From positions 1 to 58,891 of the forward strand of contig NZ_JACCHQ010000037.1 in NCBI RefSeq assembly GCF_016031655.1: a stretch of 58,891 nt of DNA. The letters run 5' to 3'. Each line of letters begins with the position of its first letter. The stretch's first letter is position 1. The stretch is from Bradyrhizobium glycinis. Lineage in GTDB: Bacteria; Pseudomonadota; Alphaproteobacteria; Rhizobiales; Xanthobacteraceae. The notes under the pieces were generated by a model, which worked only from the letters and a program-made list of their open reading frames with translations, ran no database searches and had not been told where the DNA came from. The translations under genes were made by a program, and so were the position numbers. Shown piece after piece: positions 26,966 to 35,841 of this stretch.

Positions 26966-28759
26966 TTATTCGAGTATTCGTAACTTCTTGATCTTGTTGT
27001 AGAGAGTCTTGCGCGAAAGCCCGAGAGAGCGAGCCGTCTTGCCGCGGTGAAGGCGGTTTCTCTTCAGACCCTCGATAATCCAGTCTCTCTCGGACAGCGC
27101 GGCCGCTGGCCGGGCGCCTGAAGGCGCCTCGAGCAGCGGCTTTAGTACTTCTCCGGTGATATGACTTGATGGCAGGGTCACAAGCTGGTTCACGACCTGC
27201 CGCAGCTCGCGCAAATTGCCTGGCCAGTCGTGCCCGGCGAGCGCGAGAAAGGCAGAGTTTTCGATTGTGAGCGTCTGGGCACTGGAATCACCCTTTGCTT
27301 CGACCGTGAAGTGTTGAATGAGTTGCGGCAGGTCTTCAAGCCTGTCGGGCAGCGAAGGCAACCGGACATCCAGGCCGGTAAACAGGGCGAGAAGCCGTCC
27401 GCACAAAACCGTTTCGAGGCCGGCGCCTCGCCCCACCGTCGCGGTCGCAATGATCCGCGCATGGGAACGCATGACAATTACCCCGTTCAAAGGGGTAAAT
27501 CCGCCAGTCTCGAGGTAATCGGCAAGACGCTCCTGTCCGTCCCGCGAAAGCTGGTCAACGTGCAGCAGCAGGACGGCGCTGTCATTCGAGGTCTCCAGGA
27601 GGGACAATTGACGTCTGCCGCTCTCGAGGCGCTCGGCACCGAACAACGGGGCGAGTGTGTCCATCGCCGGGCCGGGTCTGCAATGAAACAGCGCCGCCCT
27701 GGTGTGCCTGCGGTCGCTAAACGCGTGAACCAGGCTTGCTATCCTGCGCTTGCCGGAGCCTGCCTCCCCCCAGATGAGGACTGGGCTCGGCGTCGCCGCA
27801 ACGCGTTTGATCATCTCCAGGATACGCTTCATTGCGGACGACTGCGCGATCACACCGTGCCTGAAACCACTCAATTGCAGCTGCCGTTCGAGCAGATCCA
27901 CCTTCTCGCGCAGCAGGTGGATGGTCTTGAAGCCGGACGTCACCTCGAGGACCGACATCTCCAGGGGCACGCGGTCCAGCGAGGATCCTCCAATGAATCC
28001 CTGGATTCCAGTCTCACGGCAGATGTCCAGGAGCTCGTCCGGCTTGGTAATCGGGCCGCCACCAAGCAGGCAGATGGTGCTCTTGTTGACGGACTGAGCA
28101 ACGCGCGCAACGGCATTCGTGCGCGCAGCGAGTTCAGACAGGCTGATCGACGGATCGGCGGCGCGTTCGTCGGCGCGGTTCAGGTTGAAGTTGATGCAGA
28201 TCGCCTCGGCGCCAGCTTCGACCATTCGGCGCGCTTCGGTTTGACTGCGGGTATAGCCGATCGTCATCAGGCCGCGTTTAGCTGCTTTTACGAGGAGCTC
28301 GATTTCCCTGGAGTAACCAAGACCACACTTCTCGAGCAACGACCTGCGCTCATCGTCGATGTGTATGACCGATGGGAAGTTGGTCACACCGGCAAACCCC
28401 CACTTGATGATCCGATCGAGCCAACGATCAAGATCGAGTTCGGGGTCGAAGGTGCAGGCGCCGAAGAAGACCGGTAGCTTCGTGCTGGGCAGGATTTCCG
28501 TCCTTCCGAAGCTTGCCACGAATTCGTTATTATTGCGGATCGGGAGGATCGAGGCAGGCGAGGCCCCTCCCATGGCACGAAAACGGCCTGCATTGAGCGC
28601 GAGCACGAAATCGGCGCCGGCCCGCTCCGCAGCCCTGGCGGTCATCCCCGACCCGATCCCCGCACCAAGGACAAACGAACGGGAATTGCGGAAGAACTGC
28701 CTTATACCGGCTCCCCTCACCTCGGCCGTCCGCGTGTCGATCCCTGAGCTGCGCATCAT
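26966..28759 (-). CDS. Regulator fusing a PEP-hydrolase-like TIM barrel to a degenerate AAA+ domain and Fis-type HTH
   Basis: A 597-residue protein from the ATG at 28759 (start uncertain). Residues 15-280 are a PEP-hydrolase-like barrel (GAGIGSGMTARAAERAGADF, VFFGACTFDP, GFAGVTNFPSVIH, GGGPITKPDELL, GFIGGSSLDRVP), presumably the sensor. Residues 300-530 are a sigma-54-activator-type AAA+ domain with Walker A GEAGSGKRR (331-339) and a degenerate Walker B (VLLLHVDQLS). The GAFTGA loop needed to contact sigma-54 is absent, as in TyrR. The end (GLKRNRLHRGKTARSLGLSR, KTLYNKIKKL) is a Fis-type HTH. It is last in the sugar-type operon, 21 bases behind the ATPase gene. Confidence 0.85.
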   Translation of the reverse strand: MMRSSGIDTRTAEVRGAGIRQFFRNSRSFVLGAGIGSGMTARAAERAGADFVLALNAGRFRAMGGASPASILPIRNNNEFVASFGRTEILPSTKLPVFFGACTFDPELDLDRWLDRIIKWGFAGVTNFPSVIHIDDERRSLLEKCGLGYSREIELLVKAAKRGLMTIGYTRSQTEARRMVEAGAEAICINFNLNRADERAADPSISLSELAARTNAVARVAQSVNKSTICLLGGGPITKPDELLDICRETGIQGFIGGSSLDRVPLEMSVLEVTSGFKTIHLLREKVDLLERQLQLSGFRHGVIAQSSAMKRILEMIKRVAATPSPVLIWGEAGSGKRRIASLVHAFSDRRHTRAALFHCRPGPAMDTLAPLFGAERLESGRRQLSLLETSNDSAVLLLHVDQLSRDGQERLADYLETGGFTPLNGVIVMRSHARIIATATVGRGAGLETVLCGRLLALFTGLDVRLPSLPDRLEDLPQLIQHFTVEAKGDSSAQTLTIENSAFLALAGHDWPGNLRELRQVVNQLVTLPSSHITGEVLKPLLEAPSGARPAAALSERDWIIEGLKRNRLHRGKTARSLGLSRKTLYNKIKKLRILE

Positions 28760-28779
28760 CGCACAGCTCTGCGTCAAGA

Positions 28780-29892
28780 CTAGCTCCAACTCGCAGGTGC
28801 GTGCAACCTCCGTACCGCCTTTCCATTGCTCATGAATACGTGGCAATCGGCTGGAGCGGCGGTGAGAATGAGCTTGCTGGCGCCTTTGGGCCAACCGGAT
28901 TGTGGCGCCCTGGCAACGACCGTTTCATTTCCGGCATTACCGTAGACGTACGTGACGCTGCCGAGATGCTCGACGAAATCGACCCCAAGTTCAATCGAGA
29001 TCTCCTGCTGGCCAGGCGCCGACGAGGAGAAGTCATCCGGGCGGATTCCAACAGTGACCGGTTTGCCGACCAGCATCTGGTCCGGCTGGACCGGAACGGA
29101 GATTGTGGGACCGGCATCCAATCGGACGTCCAGGCCATGGTCATGGGCTTCCTCGACCTTGCCGCCCAGAAAGTTCATCTTGGGCGAGCCGATGAATCCT
29201 GCCACAAAGCGCGAAGCGGGATTGTGATACAGATCGTGCGGGCTGCCAACCTGTTCGATGTTGCCGTCCTTGAGCACGACGATCTTGTCGGCCATGGTCA
29301 TCGCTTCGACCTGGTCATGCGTTACGTAGATCATGGTATTTCCGAGCTGCTTGTGGAGCTTGGCGATCTGAACCCGCATTTGCACGCGTAGTTCGGTATC
29401 CAAGTTGGAGAGCGGCTCATCGAACAGGAACACTTTCGGTTCGCGCATGATGGCGCGCCCGATTGCGACGCGCTGGCGTTGCCCGCCTGATAGTTGTCGA
29501 GGCTTGCGATCCAGTAAATGGTCGATCTGCAATAGCGAAGAAGTTTTGGCAATCTTGGTGAGGATCTCGGCTTTCGAGGCTTTGGCCATGCGCAGGGGAA
29601 AGGCAAGGTTTTCTCTCACCGTCATATGCGGATAGAGAGCGTAGCTTTGAAAGACCATGCCCAAGTTGCGATCGGCCGCGTCGATGTCGTTGACGAGCTC
29701 ATTGTCGATGAGAAGTCGTCCGCCGCTGATGGGCTCGAGCCCGCCAATCATGCGCAAAAGCGTGGATTTACCTGACCCGGATGGACCGACGAAGACGACA
29801 AATTCGCCGTGATAAATCGTCAGGTCAATATTCCGCAGGATCTCGATGGTCCCATAGGCCTTCTTGAGGCCTTCCAGGCGAACATCGGCCAT
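28780..29892 (-). CDS. ugpC: Carbohydrate ABC transporter ATP-binding protein, UgpC/MalK type
   Basis: A 370-residue ATPase of the MalK/UgpC/MsmK group: Walker A GPSGSGKSTLLRM, Q-loop MVFQSYALYPHMTV, signature LSGGQRQRVAIGRAIMREP, Walker B VFLFDEPLSNLD and switch YVTHDQVEAM, followed by a C-terminal OB/TOBE regulatory region (GIRPDDFS, LGSVTYVYGN). It powers sugar or polyol uptake with the two permeases and the binding protein at 32417-35708. It overlaps the HAD-IIA gene by one base (TAATG). Confidence 0.93.
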   Translation of the reverse strand: MADVRLEGLKKAYGTIEILRNIDLTIYHGEFVVFVGPSGSGKSTLLRMIGGLEPISGGRLLIDNELVNDIDAADRNLGMVFQSYALYPHMTVRENLAFPLRMAKASKAEILTKIAKTSSLLQIDHLLDRKPRQLSGGQRQRVAIGRAIMREPKVFLFDEPLSNLDTELRVQMRVQIAKLHKQLGNTMIYVTHDQVEAMTMADKIVVLKDGNIEQVGSPHDLYHNPASRFVAGFIGSPKMNFLGGKVEEAHDHGLDVRLDAGPTISVPVQPDQMLVGKPVTVGIRPDDFSSSAPGQQEISIELGVDFVEHLGSVTYVYGNAGNETVVARAPQSGWPKGASKLILTAAPADCHVFMSNGKAVRRLHAPASWS

Positions 29893-30719
29893 TATGCCCT
29901 CCTCTGCTGCGGGCGAGCCGCGCGATCGGCACTTACCTCAATGTCGCGCAAGGTCGCTACGACGAAGTCGGGGTCCATCAAGGACGGATCCCGGCGCATC
30001 GGCACGCCGGTTCTAACCAGCACCGTAGCAAGCCCCGCTTTCTTTCCGGCTTGAATATCGGTGGGAACTTGGTCCCCGATCATGATCGTCGAAGCGCGGT
30101 TTGTACCAAGGCGTGAAAGCGCGGTCTCGATCATCGGCACGTGCGGCTTTCCGACGATCGAAGGCTGCACTTGCGTCGCGGCAGCTATCGCCGCAATCGT
30201 GGCACCAGCTCCAGGTTCGAACCCGCTCGCCGTTGGCAACAGAAGATCGGGATTGGTTCCGATGAACACGGCGCCGTTGAGGATCGCCTCAACGGCAATT
30301 CGCATCTTCTCGTGCGTGATATCGCGGTCAAGCCCCATCACAACAACTTCGGGGCTCCGGTCAGTGATCTCCAGCCCGATATCGCGCATGGCCGTGACAA
30401 GCGACGGAGCCCCGATGACATAGACTTTCGTCAATTGCGGATAATTCGATCGAACAAGTTCTGCAGCCGTGATGGCGCTTGTCACGACCTGGGATGGTGC
30501 GATCGCGAGCCCAAATCCTGCCAGCTTTCGAACGACGTCCGCAGGGGTATGCGTCGAATTGTTCGTCACAAAACAGAACGGCACACCGGCTTTCTGCCAT
30601 CGCGTAAACGCGTCAATGGCATCGGCGATTGCAGTGCCGCCACGATAGACGACACCATCCAGGTCAGAGATGACCCCTTCTATTGGCGGCCAGTGGATGC
30701 TCGAGCTTGTGCTAGCCAT
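29892..30719 (-). CDS. HAD-IIA family sugar phosphatase, NagD-like
   Basis: A 275-residue HAD-IIA protein with motif I ISDLDGVVYRGG, the family's VTNNSTHTPADVVRKL segment (motif II region), GKPHVPMIETALSRL (motif III lysine) and MIGDQVPTDIQAGKKAG (motif IV). NagD/AraL-type enzymes dephosphorylate sugar phosphates or phosphoglycolate. In this operon it follows an SDR dehydrogenase and a ribokinase-type kinase, so it may relieve build-up of a phosphorylated sugar. Its start overlaps the SDR stop by 8 bases. Confidence 0.9.
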   Translation of the reverse strand: MASTSSSIHWPPIEGVISDLDGVVYRGGTAIADAIDAFTRWQKAGVPFCFVTNNSTHTPADVVRKLAGFGLAIAPSQVVTSAITAAELVRSNYPQLTKVYVIGAPSLVTAMRDIGLEITDRSPEVVVMGLDRDITHEKMRIAVEAILNGAVFIGTNPDLLLPTASGFEPGAGATIAAIAAATQVQPSIVGKPHVPMIETALSRLGTNRASTIMIGDQVPTDIQAGKKAGLATVLVRTGVPMRRDPSLMDPDFVVATLRDIEVSADRAARPQQRRA

Positions 30720-31482
30720 TCATCAGCATCCCGCCATTCACATGGACAATCTGCCCGGTCATGTAGGAGGCAGCGGGGCTGGCCAAGAACACAGCGAGAC
30801 CTGCAATATCCTCCGGCAATCCGACCCGGCCTAGTGGAATCCGACCACTATGACGCGCTTCGGTTTCTTCCCGAGGCCGACCGTGCATCGGTGTGTCGAT
30901 AATTCCGGGTGCAATTGCATTGACGTTGATCTTGAGCGGAGCACATTCATAAGCGAGCAGCTTTGTCACATCGTGCACAATGGCTTTTGACAAACAATAA
31001 TCGGCACCACCAGCCTGGTAGTTGAAAACCGCGCCTTGAGATGACAAGGAAGAGCCGACATTGACGATGCGGCCACCCTTGCCCTTCATGAAGCGCTCGA
31101 TAGCCAGCTTGGCACAGCGAAGCACCGCGACGGAGTTGATCTGGATGGTTTTTTCGATTTTCTCGGCATTGCCGGTCAGAAGCGGCTGGGCCGATTTTAT
31201 TCCGGCATTGTTGATCAGGATATCGAGTCGGCCGAAGCGTTTGGCGACCTCATCAAGCACCCTGCCCACATCGTCTTCGCGCGACACATCCATGCTCATC
31301 GGCAGGATGCCGTTGCCATACGGCAAGCGCGTCAGAATGTCCCGGAGGTTTTCGACATTTGCGTCCGTTGCCACGACGTTCGCGCCGCCCTGACGGAAAG
31401 CATTTGCAATGGCTGAGCCAATGCCCCCGCCCGCACCGGTCACGAGCACGGTCCTATCGGCAACTGAGAACTGTTCGGTCAT
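30712..31482 (-). CDS. Short-chain dehydrogenase/reductase (SDR) family oxidoreductase
   Basis: A 256-residue classical SDR: NAD(P) site VTGAGGGIGSAIANAF, strand-4 motif NNAG (ILINNAGI), catalytic serine in NVGSSLSS, the active-site Tyr-x-x-x-Lys in ADYCLSKAIV, and IAPGIIDTPM after it. The aspartate at the end of the second strand (VVATDAN) favours NAD over NADP. It probably oxidises a sugar or polyol hydroxyl after uptake by the operon's transporter. It overlaps the kinase gene by 4 bases. Confidence 0.92.
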   Translation of the reverse strand: MTEQFSVADRTVLVTGAGGGIGSAIANAFRQGGANVVATDANVENLRDILTRLPYGNGILPMSMDVSREDDVGRVLDEVAKRFGRLDILINNAGIKSAQPLLTGNAEKIEKTIQINSVAVLRCAKLAIERFMKGKGGRIVNVGSSLSSQGAVFNYQAGGADYCLSKAIVHDVTKLLAYECAPLKINVNAIAPGIIDTPMHGRPREETEARHSGRIPLGRVGLPEDIAGLAVFLASPAASYMTGQIVHVNGGMLMNG

Positions 31483-32420
31483 TCCAACTCCAGGATGGTT
31501 TGAGACTTGAGAAACTCGTCAACGGCTTCGCGTCCCGGCATTGCGCTTTGCGCGCCGCGCCGCGTCACACAAAGTGCCGCGACCGCAAGGGCCTTCTTGA
31601 CCGCTTGTCGGATGGGCAAGCGCTGAGCAAGAGAGGCTGCGAAGGCTCCGTTGAAGGCATCGCCCGCTGCGGTCGTGTCGACGACCTTGACAGGGAATGC
31701 CCGGAGCGCAAAGGACGCGCTCGCATCGGCATAGTAGGCGCCCTGTGCACCAAGTGTGATCAGGGCTGCTTTCGGGCCGAGATCGAGGAGCTTTGCGGCC
31801 GCATGAGCGGCGCTGTCGAAGTCGTGCACATCGACGCCGGTGAGCTCGAAAGCTTCCGTCTGGTTGGGAGTGACGAAATCGACACTCCTCCACGCCGCCG
31901 CAGAGAGGCCGGCCCTCACAGGAGCCGGATTGAAGATGAGCTCGAATCCCTTCGCGCTCTTCATTGCAAAGAGATGATTGAGCGCGCTGACGGGCATCCC
32001 CATCTCGGCAACGACGATTGCGTCACGCTCAATGAATTCGGCGGCCTTTTCGACCATGCTTGGTGTGACATTCGCATTGGCTCCAGGATCTATAACGATC
32101 ATGTTGGAGCCGTCGTCACCGACCAGAACGAGAGCTGAACCCGATATTTCCCCTTCGCACACCTCAACCGCATCGAGACAGACACCTGCCTCACGCAGCG
32201 CTTGCAGCAGCGATCGACCGGCGTCATCATCGCCGAGCCGGGTGTAGAAGCTCGGCCGAAGGCCCAATCGGGCGGCGGCGACCGCCTGATTGGCGCCCTT
32301 GCCTCCCGCATTCCGCTTCAAGCCTCCCATCAGGCTTTCACCGGGCGTTGGAAGCCGCTCGACGTTGAAGCAGAGGTCGAGGTTGGTCGTTCCAAAGAAC
32401 ATCAATGGTCTCGGGCTCAT
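31479..32420 (-). CDS. Ribokinase-type PfkB-family carbohydrate kinase
   Basis: A 313-residue PfkB kinase with the first signature GGLKRNAGGKGANQAVAAAR (residue 32 on), the substrate lid region, and the second signature DTTAAGDAFNGAFAASL containing the catalytic aspartate. LIFNPAPVR and FVTPNQTEAFEL are typical of ribokinases, which phosphorylate pentoses at O5; other sugars are possible. The stop of the upstream permease overlaps its start by 4 bases, as usual for this compact operon. Confidence 0.92.
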   Translation of the reverse strand: MSPRPLMFFGTTNLDLCFNVERLPTPGESLMGGLKRNAGGKGANQAVAAARLGLRPSFYTRLGDDDAGRSLLQALREAGVCLDAVEVCEGEISGSALVLVGDDGSNMIVIDPGANANVTPSMVEKAAEFIERDAIVVAEMGMPVSALNHLFAMKSAKGFELIFNPAPVRAGLSAAAWRSVDFVTPNQTEAFELTGVDVHDFDSAAHAAAKLLDLGPKAALITLGAQGAYYADASASFALRAFPVKVVDTTAAGDAFNGAFAASLAQRLPIRQAVKKALAVAALCVTRRGAQSAMPGREAVDEFLKSQTILELE

Positions 32421-33277
32421 TTCACCGCCCCGAAGGTCAGACCGCGCTCGAGATGACGCTGGCCAAGGATGATCAGGGCGACCGGCACAATCATGGTTAC
32501 CACCAGACCCGCAGCCATGACCGGGTAGAACTGAACGCCCGGATTGAGCAGCTTGAGGAGCGCGACGGTCACGGGCGCTTTCGTTGAACTGAGGATCAGG
32601 CCGAGCGCGAAATTGTGCCAGGCAAGCAGGAAAATGAGCAATGAAGCGCCTATCAAACCGGGCTTTAGCAGTGGAAGGAGGATGTGCCAGACGACCCGGA
32701 ATGGCTTTGCACCATCCATGGCGGCCGCTTCCTCGATGTCCTTGGGGATGTCTTCGATATATGAGCGGCTGAGCCAGATGATCATCGGCAGGGTGACCAC
32801 CTGATACACCCAGATCATGCCGAAATAGGTGTCATAAAGGCCGATGGTCTGGAAGATGCTGAAGAGCGGTATGACGACAAGGAGCGCCGGCGCGAAGCGG
32901 AAGCCCAGAATGAAGAATGCGATATCTTCCTTCATGGGAATATCGCGCCGCGCCAGGACGTAGCCTGCAGGCACCCCGGCGATCAGCGACACGAGGACCG
33001 CACCAAGCGAGATCAAGACGCTGTTTGTAACCGGCGTCAGGAAGTCAACCTTGATGGTGCCGTAGCTTGTTGCGCCGGCCTGGGCCGCATCGAACAAGAC
33101 GCGAAAATTTTCGAGCGTCGGCGTGAAAATGAAGCGCGGCGGCCAGGTCATGACCTCGGCTTGCTGTTTCAGCGACATCATCACGATCCAGAACAGCGGA
33201 AATGTCAGGATCAGCGTACAGGCAACAACCAGCAGGTTAAGGAACAGGCTTGCAGGTGTTGAGCGGGTTGAGCGCAT
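32417..33277 (-). CDS. Carbohydrate ABC transporter permease (MalG/UgpE type)
   Basis: About 286 residues with six hydrophobic spans and the EAA loop EEAAAMDGAKPFRVVWHILL, the contact for the ATPase. I place the start at 33277 (MRSTRSTPASLF), 9 bases after the stop of the partner permease and behind AAGGAAG, rather than at the longer frame that enters that gene. It forms the inner-membrane channel with the permease at 33289. Confidence 0.92.
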   Translation of the reverse strand: MRSTRSTPASLFLNLLVVACTLILTFPLFWIVMMSLKQQAEVMTWPPRFIFTPTLENFRVLFDAAQAGATSYGTIKVDFLTPVTNSVLISLGAVLVSLIAGVPAGYVLARRDIPMKEDIAFFILGFRFAPALLVVIPLFSIFQTIGLYDTYFGMIWVYQVVTLPMIIWLSRSYIEDIPKDIEEAAAMDGAKPFRVVWHILLPLLKPGLIGASLLIFLLAWHNFALGLILSSTKAPVTVALLKLLNPGVQFYPVMAAGLVVTMIVPVALIILGQRHLERGLTFGAVK

Positions 33278-33288
33278 CTCGGCTTCCT

Positions 33289-34251
33289 TTAGCTTACACG
33301 CTGCCGGACGAACCGCCACAATTTCACCATGGCCAAGGTCCCGACAAGCACGATCATCCAATTGACGACCATGAGCGCGGCACCGCGCCCGAAAGCGAGA
33401 TTTTGGAAAGCCGTGATGTAGGCGCGGACCGAGAGCACGGAGGTACTGTCACCCGGGCCGCCTTGCGTTGTTCCGAAGATGATATCGAACTGGTTGAGCG
33501 ATTCGATGAGCCGAAATATTGCGGCGATCAGGATGTAGGGCGCGACGAGCGGAAGCTCGATGTGGAGGAACGTTGCCCAGCCCTTCGCTCCATTGACACG
33601 GGCGGCTTCTCTGACTTCATCATTGATGCCCTGCAAGCCGGCAAAGATGATCAGCGCGAAAAATGGCGTATACGTCCATATGTCAATGAGAACCAGCGAG
33701 AACATCGCTGTGCTGGCGTCCGAAATCCATGCGAACCGGCCGATCCCAATAAGCGAAAGCAAATAGTTCAGGATCCCATTCTGCGGATCCATCATGGTGG
33801 TCCACATCAAGGCGACGCTCATTGGCGGCAGGACAAGGGGAAGGAGAATGACGGGCCGCAACAGCCGGGCAAGGAACACGCCACTTGCGAACAGCTTGGC
33901 GAGCGCTAGTCCAAACAAAGCTTCCGCGAGCACTGCGGAGCAGGCATACGCCAGGGTCGCCCGCACGCTGTTCCAGAAATCCTGGGTCTTGATTGCCAGT
34001 TCATAGTTGGTGAATCCGGTGAACCGAACCAGAGGCCGGCCAAACTTGAGATCGGTCAGTGATTGGAAGACGCCATAGAAAAACAGAAAGAGGAATCCAA
34101 GCAGGATGATGATTGCCGGAGCAATCGCAGCAAGGCTCCACCAGTCCAGCGCATTCTGCTCGGCGCTTTGCACCTGCTCGTTTTCAGATGGCGCCAGTTG
34201 GCCTGCCGATGATTGTAGCGTCACGGTTGCGTCGGTGCCTCGAACGTCCAT
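33289..34251 (-). CDS. Carbohydrate ABC transporter permease (MalF/UgpA type)
   Basis: A 320-residue integral membrane protein, six or more spans, with the EAA loop REAARVNGAKGWATFLHIEL and a cytoplasmic N-terminal tail longer than usual. The first span (AAIAPAIIILLGFLFLFFYG) is preceded by a polar segment of about 40 residues. It is paired with the permease at 32417 and lies behind a strong hairpin that separates it from the binding-protein gene. Confidence 0.92.
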   Translation of the reverse strand: MDVRGTDATVTLQSSAGQLAPSENEQVQSAEQNALDWWSLAAIAPAIIILLGFLFLFFYGVFQSLTDLKFGRPLVRFTGFTNYELAIKTQDFWNSVRATLAYACSAVLAEALFGLALAKLFASGVFLARLLRPVILLPLVLPPMSVALMWTTMMDPQNGILNYLLSLIGIGRFAWISDASTAMFSLVLIDIWTYTPFFALIIFAGLQGINDEVREAARVNGAKGWATFLHIELPLVAPYILIAAIFRLIESLNQFDIIFGTTQGGPGDSTSVLSVRAYITAFQNLAFGRGAALMVVNWMIVLVGTLAMVKLWRFVRQRVS

Positions 34252-34280
34252 CGCTCACTTCTCGAAAGATACTCTGGCGT

Positions 34281-34314
34281 GGTGAGGGCGGCAAACCCTT
34301 GTGCCGCCCTCACC
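34281..34314. terminator. Intercistronic hairpin between binding-protein and permease genes
   Basis: GGTGAGGGCGGCA and TGCCGCCCTCACC form a perfect 13-bp stem around an 8-base loop in the 71-base gap between the binding-protein stop and the permease start. No T-run follows, so it is more likely an mRNA-stabilising or partial-terminator hairpin that lets the binding protein be made in excess over the membrane parts. Confidence 0.7.
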
Positions 34315-34322
34315 TGATCGCC

Positions 34323-35708
34323 TTACATGGACGAGCGGATCTCGGAGGCGAGGTCGGTCAGCGTCGCCTTCACGTCTGCGCCATTGACCATTTTCTGCAT
34401 GGCGACGGCCCAGGCGTTCATAGCCTCGGCAAACCCCACGCGGGGTGTAAAGGCGAGCGCAGCCCTGTCCTGCACGCTCTTGAAGGTATCCACGAAGTTG
34501 GTGAATTCCGGTTTGGCCGCATAGTCGAGCCAAGCCTTGTCGCTCCAGGTCGAAGCACGCGGAGAGTTGACGAGCTTGCCGGCGACGGCCCCGTTCAGCT
34601 CGACCTGCTTTGACGTTGCCCACTGGATGAACAGCCAAGCTGCTCCCTTTTTCTGGGAGGCAGCATTCATGGCCAGGGACCAGATCCAGATGTTCGATTC
34701 GAATGTCTTGCTGCTGGGAGCGCGCAAGGGCGGAGCGAATGCGATTTTGCCCGAAGCGGGCTTGCCCGCGACATCGTTCCAGAACCCGAACATGTTGGAA
34801 TCGATGGCCATCGCGGTCCGGCCCGAATTGATGCCGTCGACCACCTGGTACCAATTGTCATTGGCAAAGGAGGGAGCAGCGCATTTCTTGATCATCTCCA
34901 CATAGTCCTTGTGGAAGGCGATCGACTCGGGCGAATCGAGACCGGTTTCCAGCTTGCCGTCTTTGACGACAAAGTCGTGGACACCGTAGGACTTGGCGAT
35001 CGAGATTGCGGCGGTGTGGATGCTGCTCCAAAAACGCACTCCCCGCACGCCCAGGGGCGTGATCGCGGGATCCGCAGATTTCAACTTCTCGCAAGCTGCA
35101 GACATTTCCGGCGGAGTTGTCGGGACCTTGATGTCGTGCTTGTCCAGAATGTCCTTGCGGTAGAACAACTGGATGTTTTCGAAGCCGTGCGGGATCGCCC
35201 ACACCTGGCCCCGGCCGGCCTCGATCTGGCCCCCCTTGATCTCCCATGTCAACGCGTCACGGAGTGCGGGGAAGAAATCCTTGTAATCATAGCTTGCCGA
35301 GGTGAGCTTGGGATCGTTCAAATAGCGATCGAGCGGCTCGAGCAGTTGACCGGGCGCGAGATCCCAAGCAGGCTGAATCCCCGTGCCGACCACGTCCCAC
35401 GAGGGTGATTTTGTGCTCAGCTGGATGGTTAGCTTATTCCAGTAGGCATCGTCCGGATAAAGTTCAGGCGTCACCTTGATGCCGGTTAGCTTCTCGAACT
35501 CAGGCAGCTGTGCTGCAACGGCGTCAGCATACGGATGGATATCGTAGGCCCATACGATCGAAGTGCCCTCGAACTGGCGCCAGTTGATATCCTCCGCTTT
35601 AGCCCGGCCCAAAGATGCGGCTGCACCGGCCAGGAGAGTTGAGCAGATCAGAGCGGTTTTGAACAAATGAGCCGAATGGCCGCGCAAAGCGGCTTGGGTC
35701 CTTGGCAT
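34323..35708 (-). CDS. Carbohydrate ABC transporter substrate-binding protein
   Basis: About 461 residues: a signal peptide (FKTALICSTLLAGAAASLG, cleavage near AKA-ED), then an extracellular solute-binding protein family 1 fold (FEKLTGIKVTPELYPDDAYW, WDVVGTG, GQVWAIPHGFENIQLFYRKD, GRTAMAIDSNMFGFWND, AAWLFIQWATSKQVE). It captures a sugar or polyol in the periplasm. The start at 35708 (MPRTQAAL) follows AAGGAGGG; the longer frame upstream is not needed. It is the first gene of the operon, and the TTGGGTA element lies 117 bases upstream. Confidence 0.92.
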   Translation of the reverse strand: MPRTQAALRGHSAHLFKTALICSTLLAGAAASLGRAKAEDINWRQFEGTSIVWAYDIHPYADAVAAQLPEFEKLTGIKVTPELYPDDAYWNKLTIQLSTKSPSWDVVGTGIQPAWDLAPGQLLEPLDRYLNDPKLTSASYDYKDFFPALRDALTWEIKGGQIEAGRGQVWAIPHGFENIQLFYRKDILDKHDIKVPTTPPEMSAACEKLKSADPAITPLGVRGVRFWSSIHTAAISIAKSYGVHDFVVKDGKLETGLDSPESIAFHKDYVEMIKKCAAPSFANDNWYQVVDGINSGRTAMAIDSNMFGFWNDVAGKPASGKIAFAPPLRAPSSKTFESNIWIWSLAMNAASQKKGAAWLFIQWATSKQVELNGAVAGKLVNSPRASTWSDKAWLDYAAKPEFTNFVDTFKSVQDRAALAFTPRVGFAEAMNAWAVAMQKMVNGADVKATLTDLASEIRSSM

Positions 35709-35824
35709 AATCCCTCCTTGGGCTCTTTGGCCCGAAAATTCACGTGCCCCTCCTCTTCCAGGGCCGCGAGTGTCGGGAACGCTAACCGTCATTGTCGGCC
35801 CATATGCACCCATTCAGATCGAAG

Positions 35825-35841
35825 TTGGGTAACATTGGGTA
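35825..35841. promoter_or_regulatory. Tandem TTGGGTA-ACA-TTGGGTA element
   Basis: Third exact 7+3+7 element, 117 bases upstream of the sugar-type operon that ends with the barrel-AAA-HTH regulator. If that regulator binds here, the operon is autoregulated. The spacer triplets differ between sites (AAA, GGA, ACA) while both heptamers stay fixed, which argues for selection rather than a copied segment. Confidence 0.7.

Noticed and set aside
27230..28477. Plus-strand open frame of 415 codons opposite the barrel-AAA-HTH regulator
   Set aside because: Composition is typical of an antisense frame, and the minus strand carries three recognisable domains.
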